The translations under genes were made by a program, and so were the position numbers. Below, one piece after another: positions 1 to 8,954 of a stretch of 64,000 bases of DNA (position 1 is the stretch's first letter; the number at the start of each line of letters is the position of its first letter). Source of the stretch: Pontibacter rufus (GTDB lineage Bacteria > Bacteroidota > Bacteroidia > Cytophagales > Hymenobacteraceae); contig NZ_JADQDR010000002.1 of the NCBI RefSeq assembly GCF_015694705.1, positions 248,001-312,000 of the forward strand, written 5' to 3'. Under the pieces are notes generated by a model. That model had not been told where the DNA came from. It did not search any database and was given only the letters and a program-made list of their open reading frames with translations.

Positions 1-2991
1 TTTCCGGAAAGCCACAGCATCAACGTAGAAGGTGTAAAGGCAATTTCTAACTTCAACCCCAGCGGCTCCGCAGGCGCCTTAACCAGATTTAAGACCGCTA
101 CCGTGCGGGTTAATGTTGCCGATGGCTTGCTTACCATAAATGCAGATGGCGGCACCAATACCAAGATCAACTCAGCGAAAATTATACCTGTTACAGACGG
201 GCCTTTTACGTACTGGTCGGCTAACTCGCAGGACCTTGCTTTTGAAGAAGGAAGCACGAGCACAGTGAATACTTTCTCTCTGGATCTGAGCAATTCCCTA
301 AGCCGGACTGATGTACAGTATACTTTGTCGGCTGTTTACAGCAGTGGCGGCACAGGCTGGCTGAGTTTTGATGCTACCCATACCGGAACAGAACCGAATG
401 TTACCTTTAACTATGCTGCTGCCCGAAACCTGCCGGCAGGAACCTATACTGCCACGGTTAGTGCTGCTGCACCAGGGTATACCAGCGGAAAAACAACTGT
501 TAAAGTTACTGTCGCTGCTCCCCGGCCATACGTAATTTCCTCCACACCTGCCAATGGTGCCATAAATATCAGCATCAATACGTCCAGTATAGCTGCCAAC
601 AGCTTATATGTGCCTGAAGTTGCGGGTTACAAAGGTGGTGTAGATAATAGTACCATCACCAGCGCTACTGTTAAACTTCTCAAACTGGGCACCATCACCA
701 CAGAGGTACTGGGAGTAGTGCAGGGCACCGGCGGCGGCGATGCTATTTCTTTTTCTCCCACCTTTGCTTTGGAGGCAAACACTACCTACAAGTTTGTCGT
801 AACAGATGGCGTAAAGTCTTTCAGTGGTGCTGCTTTTAAACCTTATGCAGCAACCTTTACCACCGGCGATATCATCGCTACAGCGGAACCACTTGCTGTA
901 GAATTCACGAAAGTATCGATACCGGGTACTCAGAATAAAAAATATAGTTCGCTTTCCATCGGGCCAGACGGTAAACTGTATGCCCTGCGCCTCGATGGCG
1001 TGCTGGAGCGCTTTACCATTAATCATACCGATGGCACCCTTAGCGAACAGCAGTTTATAAACACTGTCGTCAGCAAGTATGGCAACCGCTCTGCTGTAGG
1101 CCTGGTTTTCGATCCGGCATCTACGGCCACCAACCTAATCGCCTATGTCTCTCACTGTTCTTCAGGCTTGCAGTCTGCACCGGAGTTTGACGGCAACATC
1201 TCGCGGCTGAGTGGCGCTAATCTGGAGAAGGAGCAACTGCTGGTAACCAAACTGCCGCGGTCGGCTAAAGACCACCTGGTCAACAGCATGGCCTTTGGCC
1301 CGGATGGGGCCTTATACTTCTGCCAGGGCAGTAACAGTTCTATGGGAGCATACGATGGATCATGGCAACGTAATGAGAGCCTGCTGTCAGGTGCAGTGCT
1401 GCGATTGGATATGAAGAAGCTCGGCACTGTAACACTCCCGCTAAACGTGCTTACCACGGCTGATCAGCAAATAATTAATAGTGCTTCGGGCAGCTCTATG
1501 CTAATGGCGGATGGTACCTACAACCCGTATAGCTCCAGTTCGCCACTCACTATTTATGCCTCGGGCGTACGTAATGCCTATGACCTGGTATGGCACAGCA
1601 ACGGGCAGTTGTACGTGCCTGCCAATGGCTCAGCGGCAGGCGGTAATACACCCGCCTCGGTAGCAGGTACCCGCCGGCCCAATGGCACATTCTATAATGG
1701 TCCCGCTGTGGTAGCTACCTCAAGTGTACAGGTTCAGAACGACTGGCTGTTCCGCATCAACCCGCTTAAGCCGGTGGGCTACTATGGCCATCCAAATCCG
1801 ACGCGGGGTGAGTTTGTGGTGAACCACGGATACGCGGATAACGCTAAATACCCATCTACGTTAGGCCCTGATCAGAACTACCGCGGAGATGCTTATAATT
1901 TTGAAACCAATAAATCGCCGAACGGCGCACTGGAATACAAGAGCAATGCCTTTAACGGCGCCCTGAAGGGTAAACTATTGGTATGCCGCTTTAGCGGCGG
2001 CGGCGATATCATTGTGCTGGAGCCAGGTTCGATAGTAAAAGACCCTGCTGTAACCTCTGCCAGCAGCAATGATGAAGTATACAACATTGTGCAGGCACAG
2101 ACGGGCGCAGGTACCAGCGGGCTGGTAGGTATGTCGGGCTTTATTAATCCGCTGGATATTGTAGAGGATCAGCAAACAGGCAACCTGTACGTGATCGAGT
2201 TTAACTGGAATAACAATGCCACCAGGGAGGCGCAGATTACCCTGCTGCGGGTAAGCGAGCTCTCAGACGTAGAAGGCTTTGCGTCTGCTTATCCGGCTAT
2301 GATTTCGGCGACCGAGGTAGTAGGCGCTACCGAAACTGAGACAACGTATCATGCCGTTACGATAGCAAACACTGGCAGAGGCACCCTGAATGTTAAAGGA
2401 ATCGATATTGAAGGAGCAGATGCGGGCGATTTTAAAATGATAGGAGCGCCCGACGCGAAACCGAATAAGAAAATCAAAATACGTAAAAACAGTTCTATTA
2501 CCTTTAACGTAGCTTTTACCCCTTCGTCTAAAGGAAGGAAAAAGGCCAAATTAAAGGTAGTCAGTCAGAAAAAGAAAAAGGATCAGCAGATAGAAGTCCA
2601 ACTAGATGGTTTGGGTATTGTTTACGAGGAGGCAGTTGAAGCAGCAGCCAGTGACTCTGCGGCAATTACCGCATCAGCAAAGAATGCTTTGACTACAAAG
2701 GCAACCGAAGAAACAATACAAAATAATTCCCGCCTTAAGGTTTATCCCAACCCTAACGTACAGGGTAGTAAAGTATACATAGAGTTGGAACACTTCGGCG
2801 AAAAAGAGCCGGTGACCATTACCATGTACGATGCCTTGGGCCAGGTGGTGCAGGCTAAAACCATTACAACCGATGCGCACGGAATCGCAAACACCGAAAT
2901 GCCGATAACGGAGCAAATGAGTGCGGGTATTTACATTATAAAAGCCCAGGCTGCATCCGGAGAAGAGCAAGCCAAACTGGTGATAGAATAG
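1..2991 (+). CDS. Secreted sugar-dehydrogenase-like beta-propeller protein with malectin-like and T9SS sorting domains (5' truncated)
   Basis: The frame is open from base 1 with no stop, so the gene begins outside the window; the GTG at 103 is internal. The 996 visible residues begin with the end of a malectin-like carbohydrate-binding domain (VADGLLTINADGGTNTKIN). An Ig-like segment follows, then a second Ig-like domain starting near PYVISSTPANGAINI (about residue 177). Residues about 300-740 form a beta-propeller like the PQQ-dependent glucose/sorbosone dehydrogenase family (GPDGKLYALRLDG, YASGVRNAYDLVWHSNGQLY). A choice-of-anchor-D/ASPM-type domain follows (about 765-870), then a C-terminal T9SS type A sorting domain beginning LKVYPNPN. 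It is probably exported by the type IX system and may bind or oxidise sugars; the substrate is unknown. A close paralogue lies at 6927-8954 on the other strand. Confidence 0.85.
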   Translation, partial: FPESHSINVEGVKAISNFNPSGSAGALTRFKTATVRVNVADGLLTINADGGTNTKINSAKIIPVTDGPFTYWSANSQDLAFEEGSTSTVNTFSLDLSNSLSRTDVQYTLSAVYSSGGTGWLSFDATHTGTEPNVTFNYAAARNLPAGTYTATVSAAAPGYTSGKTTVKVTVAAPRPYVISSTPANGAINISINTSSIAANSLYVPEVAGYKGGVDNSTITSATVKLLKLGTITTEVLGVVQGTGGGDAISFSPTFALEANTTYKFVVTDGVKSFSGAAFKPYAATFTTGDIIATAEPLAVEFTKVSIPGTQNKKYSSLSIGPDGKLYALRLDGVLERFTINHTDGTLSEQQFINTVVSKYGNRSAVGLVFDPASTATNLIAYVSHCSSGLQSAPEFDGNISRLSGANLEKEQLLVTKLPRSAKDHLVNSMAFGPDGALYFCQGSNSSMGAYDGSWQRNESLLSGAVLRLDMKKLGTVTLPLNVLTTADQQIINSASGSSMLMADGTYNPYSSSSPLTIYASGVRNAYDLVWHSNGQLYVPANGSAAGGNTPASVAGTRRPNGTFYNGPAVVATSSVQVQNDWLFRINPLKPVGYYGHPNPTRGEFVVNHGYADNAKYPSTLGPDQNYRGDAYNFETNKSPNGALEYKSNAFNGALKGKLLVCRFSGGGDIIVLEPGSIVKDPAVTSASSNDEVYNIVQAQTGAGTSGLVGMSGFINPLDIVEDQQTGNLYVIEFNWNNNATREAQITLLRVSELSDVEGFASAYPAMISATEVVGATETETTYHAVTIANTGRGTLNVKGIDIEGADAGDFKMIGAPDAKPNKKIKIRKNSSITFNVAFTPSSKGRKKAKLKVVSQKKKKDQQIEVQLDGLGIVYEEAVEAAASDSAAITASAKNALTTKATEETIQNNSRLKVYPNPNVQGSKVYIELEHFGEKEPVTITMYDALGQVVQAKTITTDAHGIANTEMPITEQMSAGIYIIKAQAASGEEQAKLVIE

Positions 2992-3016
2992 AACACCTGT
3001 TTAATATTTTGATGGT

Positions 3017-3063
3017 AAGTATAAACGCCCTGCAGATATAATATTTGCAGGGCGTTTATACTT
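3017..3063. terminator. Perfect 18-bp inverted repeat, terminator-like
   Basis: The arms 3017-3034 and 3046-3063 are perfectly complementary and enclose an 11-nt loop. The hairpin lies 26 bases after the stop of the first gene. The base of the stem is AAGTATAAA paired with TTTATACTT, so the usual T-tract is replaced by TTTATACTT, which contains the abundant word TATACTT. It could work on both strands. Confidence 0.75.
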
Positions 3064-3217
3064 TATGTTGTATCGGAACAAAGGGCCGGCCATTTGCTGC
3101 ATAGCTGATAAGCAGGTGTATTCTCGCTTGCCTGTTATACATCTGCCAAACAAAAATAATAGCAAAGTAGTACGTGTAAATGCTTATATTGCTTTCTAAA
3201 ACCTAAACCAAATTGTT

Positions 3218-3322
3218 ATGGGCAAATCACAAGACGCAAAAAAAGAGGTGAAGAAAAAACCTGCTAAAACAGTAAAAGAGAAAAGGGCCGAAAAGCAGGA
3301 GAAAAAGAAGGGCAAAGAGTAG
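3218..3322 (+). CDS. Very small lysine-rich protein, 34 aa
   Basis: This ATG-initiated frame encodes 34 residues starting MGKSQDAKKEVKKKPAK and ending KKKGKE; roughly half of the residues are lysine. I recall similar 30-40 residue lysine-rich proteins with an MGKSQ start as conserved hypotheticals in Bacteroidota, but could not check this. The composition suggests a disordered, nucleic-acid-binding or ribosome-associated role, which is inference from charge alone. It lies between the terminator of the preceding gene and the aldo/keto reductase gene 35 bases downstream, and could share a transcript with the latter. Confidence 0.6.
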   Translation: MGKSQDAKKEVKKKPAKTVKEKRAEKQEKKKGKE

Positions 3323-3357
3323 CCCGCCTGCACCTGGAGTAATTTAAACACAGATAT

Positions 3358-4329
3358 ATGGAATACAGAAGATTTGGGCGTACAGACTGGCAGGTGAGTG
3401 AAATCGGATATGGCATGTGGGGTATGGCAGGCTGGACAGGCTCTGACGAAACACAATCGGATCATTCATTGGATGTAGCAGTAGCTGGTGGCTGCAATTT
3501 TTTTGACACAGCCTGGGGTTACGGCGCCGGCCTGAGCGAACAGATTCTGGGCCGCCTGCTGAAGCGCCACCCGGACAAGCGACTGTATGCGGCTACTAAA
3601 ATTCCGCCCAAAAATATGAAATGGCCCTCCAGGCCCGATTATAAATTAGAGGACTGCTTTCCGGCCGATCATATTATTGCCTACACGGAGAAAAGCCTGA
3701 AAAACCTGGGCGTTGAAACTATTGACCTGCAGCAGTTTCATGTATGGGAAGATAGCTGGGCAGATAACGAGGAGTGGCAGCAGGCCGTGGAAAAGCTGAA
3801 AGCTGATGGTAAAATCCAGCACATGGGCGTTAGCGTGAACCGTTGGGAACCCGAAAATGTTCTGAACACGCTTTGTACCGGCCACATCAGCGCCGTGCAG
3901 GTCATCTACAATATTTTTGATCAGGCGCCGGAAGACGAGCTGTTTCCGCTCTGTGAAAAGCTGGATGTTGGCATTATTGCCCGCGTTCCGTTTGATGAAG
4001 GCACACTGACGGGTAATTTCACCAAGTCAACTACTTTCCCGGATGATGATTGGCGCAGTACCTACTTTGTACCCGAAAACCTGAATGCCAGCGTGGATCA
4101 TGCCGATCAGCTAAAGCCCCTGGTGCCGCCAGGTATGACGATGGCTGAAATGGCGCTGCGCTTTATCCTGAGCAACCCAGCTGTCAGCACCACTATACCA
4201 GGTATGCGCAAGGAGCACCATGTAGCATCTAACCTGGGCGCCAGCGATGGCAAGGGTTTACCGGCAGATCTGCTTACAAAACTGCAGCAGCACCGCTGGG
4301 ACCGGGAGCCAACCGAATGGTCGCAGTAA
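3358..4329 (+). CDS. Aldo/keto reductase
   Basis: This 323-residue protein of the NAD(P)H-dependent aldo/keto reductase superfamily spans a full (beta/alpha)8 barrel. The catalytic tetrad is visible: Asp50 and Tyr55 in FFDTAWGYG, Lys81 in AATKIPP, and His128 in QQFHVWEDSW. The nucleotide-binding end is represented by the C-terminal STTIPGMRKEHHVASNLGA segment. It starts MEYRRFGRTDWQVSEIGYGMW, the usual family N-terminus. It is expected to be a cytosolic reductase of carbonyl substrates; the natural substrate cannot be inferred from the neighbours. A strong terminator follows 23 bases after the stop. Confidence 0.9.
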   Translation: MEYRRFGRTDWQVSEIGYGMWGMAGWTGSDETQSDHSLDVAVAGGCNFFDTAWGYGAGLSEQILGRLLKRHPDKRLYAATKIPPKNMKWPSRPDYKLEDCFPADHIIAYTEKSLKNLGVETIDLQQFHVWEDSWADNEEWQQAVEKLKADGKIQHMGVSVNRWEPENVLNTLCTGHISAVQVIYNIFDQAPEDELFPLCEKLDVGIIARVPFDEGTLTGNFTKSTTFPDDDWRSTYFVPENLNASVDHADQLKPLVPPGMTMAEMALRFILSNPAVSTTIPGMRKEHHVASNLGASDGKGLPADLLTKLQQHRWDREPTEWSQ

Positions 4330-4352
4330 GAAGCTCTGCGCTCGGAAATTAC

Positions 4353-4385
4353 AAAAGCCTCCGGTTGCTGTACCGGAGGCTTTTT
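4353..4385 (+). terminator. Rho-independent terminator after the aldo/keto reductase
   Basis: A 13-bp perfect stem (4353-4365 with 4372-4384) around a 6-nt loop is followed by a run of T. The core is GCCTCCGGT/ACCGGAGGC. The leading A run mirrors the T run, so it could also act on the minus strand. Confidence 0.85.
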
Positions 4386-4455
4386 AGTGACCTAAACATA
4401 CTTCCTGTACTTTACTCATAACCAGGATATTCCCAGAATTCTATACGGATTATAC

Positions 4456-4905
4456 ATGGCCCTGACAAACATATGCAAGGCGTTTGATGCCCTCACCCCC
4501 TATCAGGTATACGACATGCTGCGCCTCCGGAGTGAGGTGTTTGTAGTAGAGCAAACCTGCATTTTTCTGGACCAGGACAACAAAGATCAGCAATGCATAC
4601 ATGTGCTGCTTTACGACGAGCAAGAGCTTGTTGCTACTGCCCGGCTGGTACCCCGGGGCCTCTCTTACCCGGATGCCGTATCCATCGGGCGCATTGTAAC
4701 CAGCCCTCGTGTGCGCGGCACTGGTGTAGGCAAAATATTGGTAAACATGGCCATAGCTGCGTGTTACCGCCTTTATGGTGCAGGCCCTATCAGGATTGGC
4801 GCTCAGGTTTATGCAAAAGGGTTCTATGAATCTTTTGGATTTGAGCAGTCCGGTGAGGTATACGACGAGGATGGCATCGACCACATAGAAATGACCAAAG
4901 TATAG
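4456..4905 (+). CDS. elaA: ElaA-type GNAT N-acetyltransferase
   Basis: This 149-residue protein has the fold and length of the ElaA branch of the GNAT superfamily. Typical marks are the N-terminal LRLRSEVFVVEQ stretch, the central LVATARLVPRG strand and the acetyl-CoA pyrophosphate loop RVRGTGVGK at residues 85-93. It should transfer an acetyl group from acetyl-CoA to an amine; the substrate is not known. The ATG at 4456 follows the upstream terminator by about 70 bases, so the gene probably has its own promoter. The stop codon overlaps an AAGTATA word. Confidence 0.8.
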   Translation: MALTNICKAFDALTPYQVYDMLRLRSEVFVVEQTCIFLDQDNKDQQCIHVLLYDEQELVATARLVPRGLSYPDAVSIGRIVTSPRVRGTGVGKILVNMAIAACYRLYGAGPIRIGAQVYAKGFYESFGFEQSGEVYDEDGIDHIEMTKV

Positions 4906-5080
4906 ATAGTCCGTTCATACCTGCTGCCACATATACCACCTGTTTACTAAGCTGACCTGCGCATTATAACTTTTATAAAAGCTGGTATTCGGCTTATTAG
5001 GTGCAAGACTTATACCAGATTAACGCTATCAATGAGCCTGGTAGCAACACTTTTCTTTAATTCACAAATATTCATCAAGT

Positions 5081-5317
5081 ATGGCAGACCTGTCTCAACC
5101 AGACCCCGCAATCTTAACTGAGCTTGTAACGGTAAAAATGCCTTTTGGCAAGTATAAAGGCACCACTCTCTGCGATTTGCCTGTATCTTATCTGGAGTGG
5201 TTTCAGCGTGAAGGATTTCCGCAGGGCAAGCTGGGCATGCAGTTGGCTACTATTTATGAGATTAAAACCAACGGCCTGGCTTATCTGCTGGAGCCGTTAA
5301 AAAGGCGGCGTATCTGA
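5081..5317 (+). CDS. DUF3820 family protein
   Basis: This 78-residue protein matches the small DUF3820 family, recognisable by MPFGKYKGTTLCDLPVSYLEW (with substitutions) and the Gly-Lys rich loop after a short N-terminal helix. Family members are uncharacterised; some are annotated as putative quorum-sensing-regulated virulence factors or sit beside exonuclease domains, but nothing here supports a specific function. It is cytosolic, has no signal peptide, and is convergent with the ATP-grasp gene on the other strand, 53 bases away. Confidence 0.75.
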   Translation: MADLSQPDPAILTELVTVKMPFGKYKGTTLCDLPVSYLEWFQREGFPQGKLGMQLATIYEIKTNGLAYLLEPLKRRRI

Positions 5318-5370
5318 AGTATAGACATGTTGCATAATACTTTGGCAGCAGTTACAAAAGCTCATGCTTG

Positions 5371-6276
5371 TTATATCATTCCTTTGCAGAACTGGTCCCA
5401 ATAGTTTATCAGCAATTTGTCGCCAAAAGGCGTAAAGGCAGCTCCCAGGCCCGGAGTAGGCGTAAATTCTCCAAAAACAGCACCTTTATCTGTGGCATAA
5501 AAGTCTATCCTAACAAAAATTTCATACGTTTTGCTCAGGCTTACAGCATACGCATACATCTCATCAAAGCATCGGGGCTTTACCTGCAGGTCTGCCGCTT
5601 GCTTGTAAATAGAATTTACGTTTTCCAGCAGATTCCACGCTTTGTCATAAAAGCTCGTAAAGCCTTTTTTTCTGTTAAACCTGTTAATCACCTGCACAAA
5701 AGCGAGCTCTCCGTTAAACATGTAAAACTTATAATCGTTCGGAATTTTATACTCCGCCTCCTCAGTTCTTACAAACTCCTCTATCAAAAACTCTTGGTAG
5801 TGATCGTCTGCCAGCGCTTTATTCAGTGCTTTAATAATTTCTGCATCCGGGTAAGACCGTCCGTCCATCAGATTTCTGCCGTTCTTCATCAGAAAAACTG
5901 ATTTGCAGGAGTGCCCGATAGTTGGCCGGATAACATAATGTGCAGGCAAGCTGCTAAAATCTATCTGGTTGCAGTCTCTTCCGCGCCAGTATAATTCCGG
6001 CACCCTGCAGCCGTGCATGCTGGCAAACTGCCTTGAGTTATACTTGTTGCTAAGCTTGCGTTGCCAGTTTTCTACATTTTTCCATTTTTCCGGTGCGTAA
6101 GAGGCGTCCATTATAGTATTCCTGATGATTTCAGCATCTGCGGGGCTCCAGAATTTATTATGCCTGTATTTAATGCGGCCGGAGAACACTGTATTATCCA
6201 CCTTGCTTCTGCCTTTAAAGACTTTCCGAAGACTTAGGAGCTTACTCTTAATGAACTGCTTTATTGTATCTGACAT
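5371..6276 (-). CDS. TupA-like ATP-grasp family protein
   Basis: This 301-residue protein resembles the ATP-grasp TupA-like family, related to enzymes of teichuronopeptide synthesis in Gram-positives and found in glycan clusters elsewhere. Supporting segments are HYVIRPTIGHSCKSVFLM, FLIEEFVRTEEAEYKIPNDY and the metal-binding core FVRIDFYATDKGAVFGEFT ending TPTPGLG. ATP-grasp enzymes ligate a carboxylate to an amine using ATP, so a role in adding an amino acid to a surface polymer is possible but inferred. No glycan genes are adjacent. The start follows MSDTIKQFIKSKLL. Confidence 0.75.
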   Translation of the reverse strand: MSDTIKQFIKSKLLSLRKVFKGRSKVDNTVFSGRIKYRHNKFWSPADAEIIRNTIMDASYAPEKWKNVENWQRKLSNKYNSRQFASMHGCRVPELYWRGRDCNQIDFSSLPAHYVIRPTIGHSCKSVFLMKNGRNLMDGRSYPDAEIIKALNKALADDHYQEFLIEEFVRTEEAEYKIPNDYKFYMFNGELAFVQVINRFNRKKGFTSFYDKAWNLLENVNSIYKQAADLQVKPRCFDEMYAYAVSLSKTYEIFVRIDFYATDKGAVFGEFTPTPGLGAAFTPFGDKLLINYWDQFCKGMI

Positions 6277-6325
6277 CAGGGCATTGTAGGTTATGAGGGC
6301 TTCAGCACTTAAAAGTAAGAGGCTT

Positions 6326-6370
6326 TATAAACAGCAAAGCCCCGACGTAACCAAGGCTTTGCTGTTTATA
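6326..6370 (-). terminator. Terminator-like hairpin after the lipoprotein gene
   Basis: A 16-bp perfect inverted repeat (6326-6341 with 6355-6370, 13-nt loop) begins 19 bases beyond the stop of the minus-strand lipoprotein gene. Its core is CAGCAAAGCC/GGCTTTGCTG with TATAAA/TTTATA at the base. It separates that gene from the ATP-grasp gene. Confidence 0.75.
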
Positions 6371-6388
6371 CATATAAATTAGTGCTTG

Positions 6389-6829
6389 TTATGGATGTAC
6401 TAACTCTACCCGCACATCAAGTGGGCCGTCTTCATACGTAAAAGTAGTATTACCTATAAAGGAACTGTCATTTAACTCCACCAATTCCCAATCGTGCAGT
6501 TCCGCAGGGTTAGGACCAAACAATAAATGCGTTTCGTTGTCAGTAAATTTCCAGGTGCCGGTTTCGGTACCGCTGGTTCTTGTTTGCGTATAGGTGCCGT
6601 CTTTGTTAAAATCTATCCGGGTACTTTTTACATCGGCAACATCAGGATATTTGTTTTCGTCAGAAACATCAACGCCATTAAAGTCAAGTTTGGATATCTT
6701 CCATTCTCCAGTTGTCAGAAACTCTGTTTTGGCTGATATTGGTGTTGGTTCATCTTCGTCGTTATTACAGGACGAAAGGTTAAAAATAAGTGCTAATAAT
6801 AGCAGGGTAAGCAGCTTCGCGTTCTTCAT
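6389..6829 (-). CDS. Lipocalin-like lipoprotein
   Basis: A longer frame runs upstream, but the start at 6829 is chosen because it begins a clear lipoprotein signal: MKNAKLLTLLLLALIFNLSSC with the lipidated Cys at residue 21. The following NNDEDEP acidic stretch resembles surface-export signals of Bacteroidota lipoproteins. The mature part (146 residues in total) resembles small lipocalin-like domain proteins: a W-x-I-x-x-L strand (TGEWKISKLDFNG), a TRIDFNKDGTYTQTRTSGTETG hairpin region and a GTWKFTDNETHLLFG strand. It probably sits in the outer membrane; its ligand is unknown. It follows the propeller gene 8954-6927 by 97 bases and may be co-transcribed with it. Confidence 0.8.
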   Translation of the reverse strand: MKNAKLLTLLLLALIFNLSSCNNDEDEPTPISAKTEFLTTGEWKISKLDFNGVDVSDENKYPDVADVKSTRIDFNKDGTYTQTRTSGTETGTWKFTDNETHLLFGPNPAELHDWELVELNDSSFIGNTTFTYEDGPLDVRVELVHP

Positions 6830-6926
6830 ATTTATGAATTTTAAGTTAATCACACTATATACTATAAATAAAATATTTTGTTGCAGATTTTCAAGCTTTA
6901 CGCTGGATTTAGTTATCCTCATACGG

Positions 6927-8954
6927 TTAACTTCCCTGTCCGGATGTGTGAGCCTGAACTTTCTTGTTTGGCTTCTGTGCCATAACCGTTCCGGGCTCTG
7001 GCAAATCTTTAACGCGCAGCAAGGTAATCTGGGCTGCTTTTTCGGGATCGTCCTGCCTGTTAAACTCACTTACATACAGGTTGCCGGTTTTTACATCCTC
7101 CACAATATCCAGCGGATTGGCAAAGCCTGACATGCCTGTCACCCCACTCGCTCCCATACCCGTAGTAGCCCGCACAATATCATACACACTGTCGTCGCTG
7201 CCGGCTGAAGTTACTTTCGGATTTTTCACCATTGATCCGGGTTCAAGTATAATAATATCACTGCCACCACTAAAGCGGGTTACCAGTAGTTTGCCCTTCA
7301 GTGCTCCGTTAAAGGCATTGCTCTTATACTCCAGCACGCCATCCGGCGACTTGTTTAAGCCAAAGTTATAGGCGCTGCCCCGATAGTTGGCATCCGGCAT
7401 TACGGAGGCAGGATAATTTAGATTGTCGGTGTATCCTCTGTTCACCACATATTCGCCCCTGAGAGGATTCGGATGCCCGAAATAACCTACCGGCTTGAGC
7501 GGGTTTACACGAAACAGCCAATCGTTCTGCACTGTGGCACTTACAGACGGAAACAGGGCATTGACCAGATCATAACGAAACAACTTCCGAAGTATCCAGC
7601 GGCTCATTACTACCACGCTTGAGGTAGCCGGTATCTTTGGGCCATTATAAAATGTGCCGTTAGGCCGGCGGGTACCTGCTACCGAGGCGGGAGTATTACC
7701 GCCTGCCGCTGAGCCATTGGCTGGTATGTACAGTTGCCCGTTGCTGTGCCACACCAGGTCGTAGGCGTTACGTACGCCCGAGGCATAAATAGTGAGCGGC
7801 GAACTGGCGCTATACGGGTTGTAGGTACCATCTGCCATTAGCATCTTATCTTCCGGAGCATTGTTTATAATTTGCTGATCAGGTGAAGTCATCACGTTCA
7901 GTGGCAACGCTATTTTGCTCAGCTTTTTCATATCCAGGCGCAGCACTGCACCCGACAGCAGACTTTCCTCGCGCTGCCAGAAGCTGTCATAAGCTCCCAT
8001 AGAAGTATTGCTGCCCTGCGAGAAGTATAAAGCGCTGTCGGGACCAAACACCAGGCTGTTTATCATGTGATCTTTGTTGGAGCGCGGCAGTTTGGTTACC
8101 AGCAGTTGTTCCTTCTCCAGTTCAGGGCCACTCAGGCGGGAGATTTTGCTGTCAAATTCAGGTGATTTCTCTAATCCTGCTGAGCTGTGAGAGACGTAAG
8201 CAACCAGGCTGTCAGCGGTAGATGCCGGATCGAAAGTAAGGCCAATGGCCGAGCGTTCACCATACTTATTTACCAGGGTTGCGATTTCTGCCTGCCTGCT
8301 TAGCATGCCATTGGCGTGGTTTACCTTAAACCGCTCTATTGTTCCGTCCAGCCGCAGGGCATACAGTTTCCCGTCCGGTCCGAAGGTGAGGGTGGTATAT
8401 CTCCTGTTTTGTGTTCCGGGTATGGGTACTTTGGTAAACGCTACATGCAGATTTCCGGTATGTTCGGTTTTAGCAGCACCTGTCTCAAAAACGGCTTCAT
8501 ATGGCGCAAAAGAAGCACCACTGTATGATTTCACCCCGCTCGTTATCGTAAATTTATACTTGGTGCTTGGTTCCAGCGGGTATGTTGGTGAAAAGCTGAT
8601 GGCGTCTCCTCCGCCGGTTCCCTGTACCACCCCCAGCACATCGATCTTTGCCCCCTTTACTATCTTTTGCAGCTTAACGGTTTTATGGTTTATCGTAGCA
8701 TTATTTACCCCGCCCAAATAGTCCGACTCTTCCGGCACGTACAGGTTATTAGCCGCAATGCTGGTTACATTAACGCTAACGTGTGTGGCGCCATCCGGCG
8801 GGGTAGATGAAATAACGTAAGGCCCCGAACCTATGGCAGCAATTACAGTAACGACAAGCCCTGTAAATATGAGAAGCAGGACAACGGCCTTCTTTTTATA
8901 GAAGGTAAGTAAAAAACGAGGGCTAAAAGTTGATCTTTTTTTCAATGTATTCAT
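6927..8954 (-). CDS. Sugar-dehydrogenase-like beta-propeller protein, paralogue without sorting domain
   Basis: This 675-residue paralogue of the gene at the left edge begins with a basic N-terminus and a hydrophobic segment (AVVLLLIFTGLVVTVIAAIG) that is a signal or membrane anchor. An Ig-like domain (PYVISSTPPDGATHV) and the glucose/sorbosone-dehydrogenase-like propeller follow. It lacks the N-terminal malectin part, the choice-of-anchor-D domain and the T9SS tail of its paralogue; it ends in a short polar tail. It also carries about 26 extra residues (VVMSRWILRKLF...) in a propeller loop where the paralogue has one. It is probably periplasmic or membrane-attached. Enzymatic activity is not proven. 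Confidence 0.85.
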   Translation of the reverse strand: MNTLKKRSTFSPRFLLTFYKKKAVVLLLIFTGLVVTVIAAIGSGPYVISSTPPDGATHVSVNVTSIAANNLYVPEESDYLGGVNNATINHKTVKLQKIVKGAKIDVLGVVQGTGGGDAISFSPTYPLEPSTKYKFTITSGVKSYSGASFAPYEAVFETGAAKTEHTGNLHVAFTKVPIPGTQNRRYTTLTFGPDGKLYALRLDGTIERFKVNHANGMLSRQAEIATLVNKYGERSAIGLTFDPASTADSLVAYVSHSSAGLEKSPEFDSKISRLSGPELEKEQLLVTKLPRSNKDHMINSLVFGPDSALYFSQGSNTSMGAYDSFWQREESLLSGAVLRLDMKKLSKIALPLNVMTSPDQQIINNAPEDKMLMADGTYNPYSASSPLTIYASGVRNAYDLVWHSNGQLYIPANGSAAGGNTPASVAGTRRPNGTFYNGPKIPATSSVVVMSRWILRKLFRYDLVNALFPSVSATVQNDWLFRVNPLKPVGYFGHPNPLRGEYVVNRGYTDNLNYPASVMPDANYRGSAYNFGLNKSPDGVLEYKSNAFNGALKGKLLVTRFSGGSDIIILEPGSMVKNPKVTSAGSDDSVYDIVRATTGMGASGVTGMSGFANPLDIVEDVKTGNLYVSEFNRQDDPEKAAQITLLRVKDLPEPGTVMAQKPNKKVQAHTSGQGS

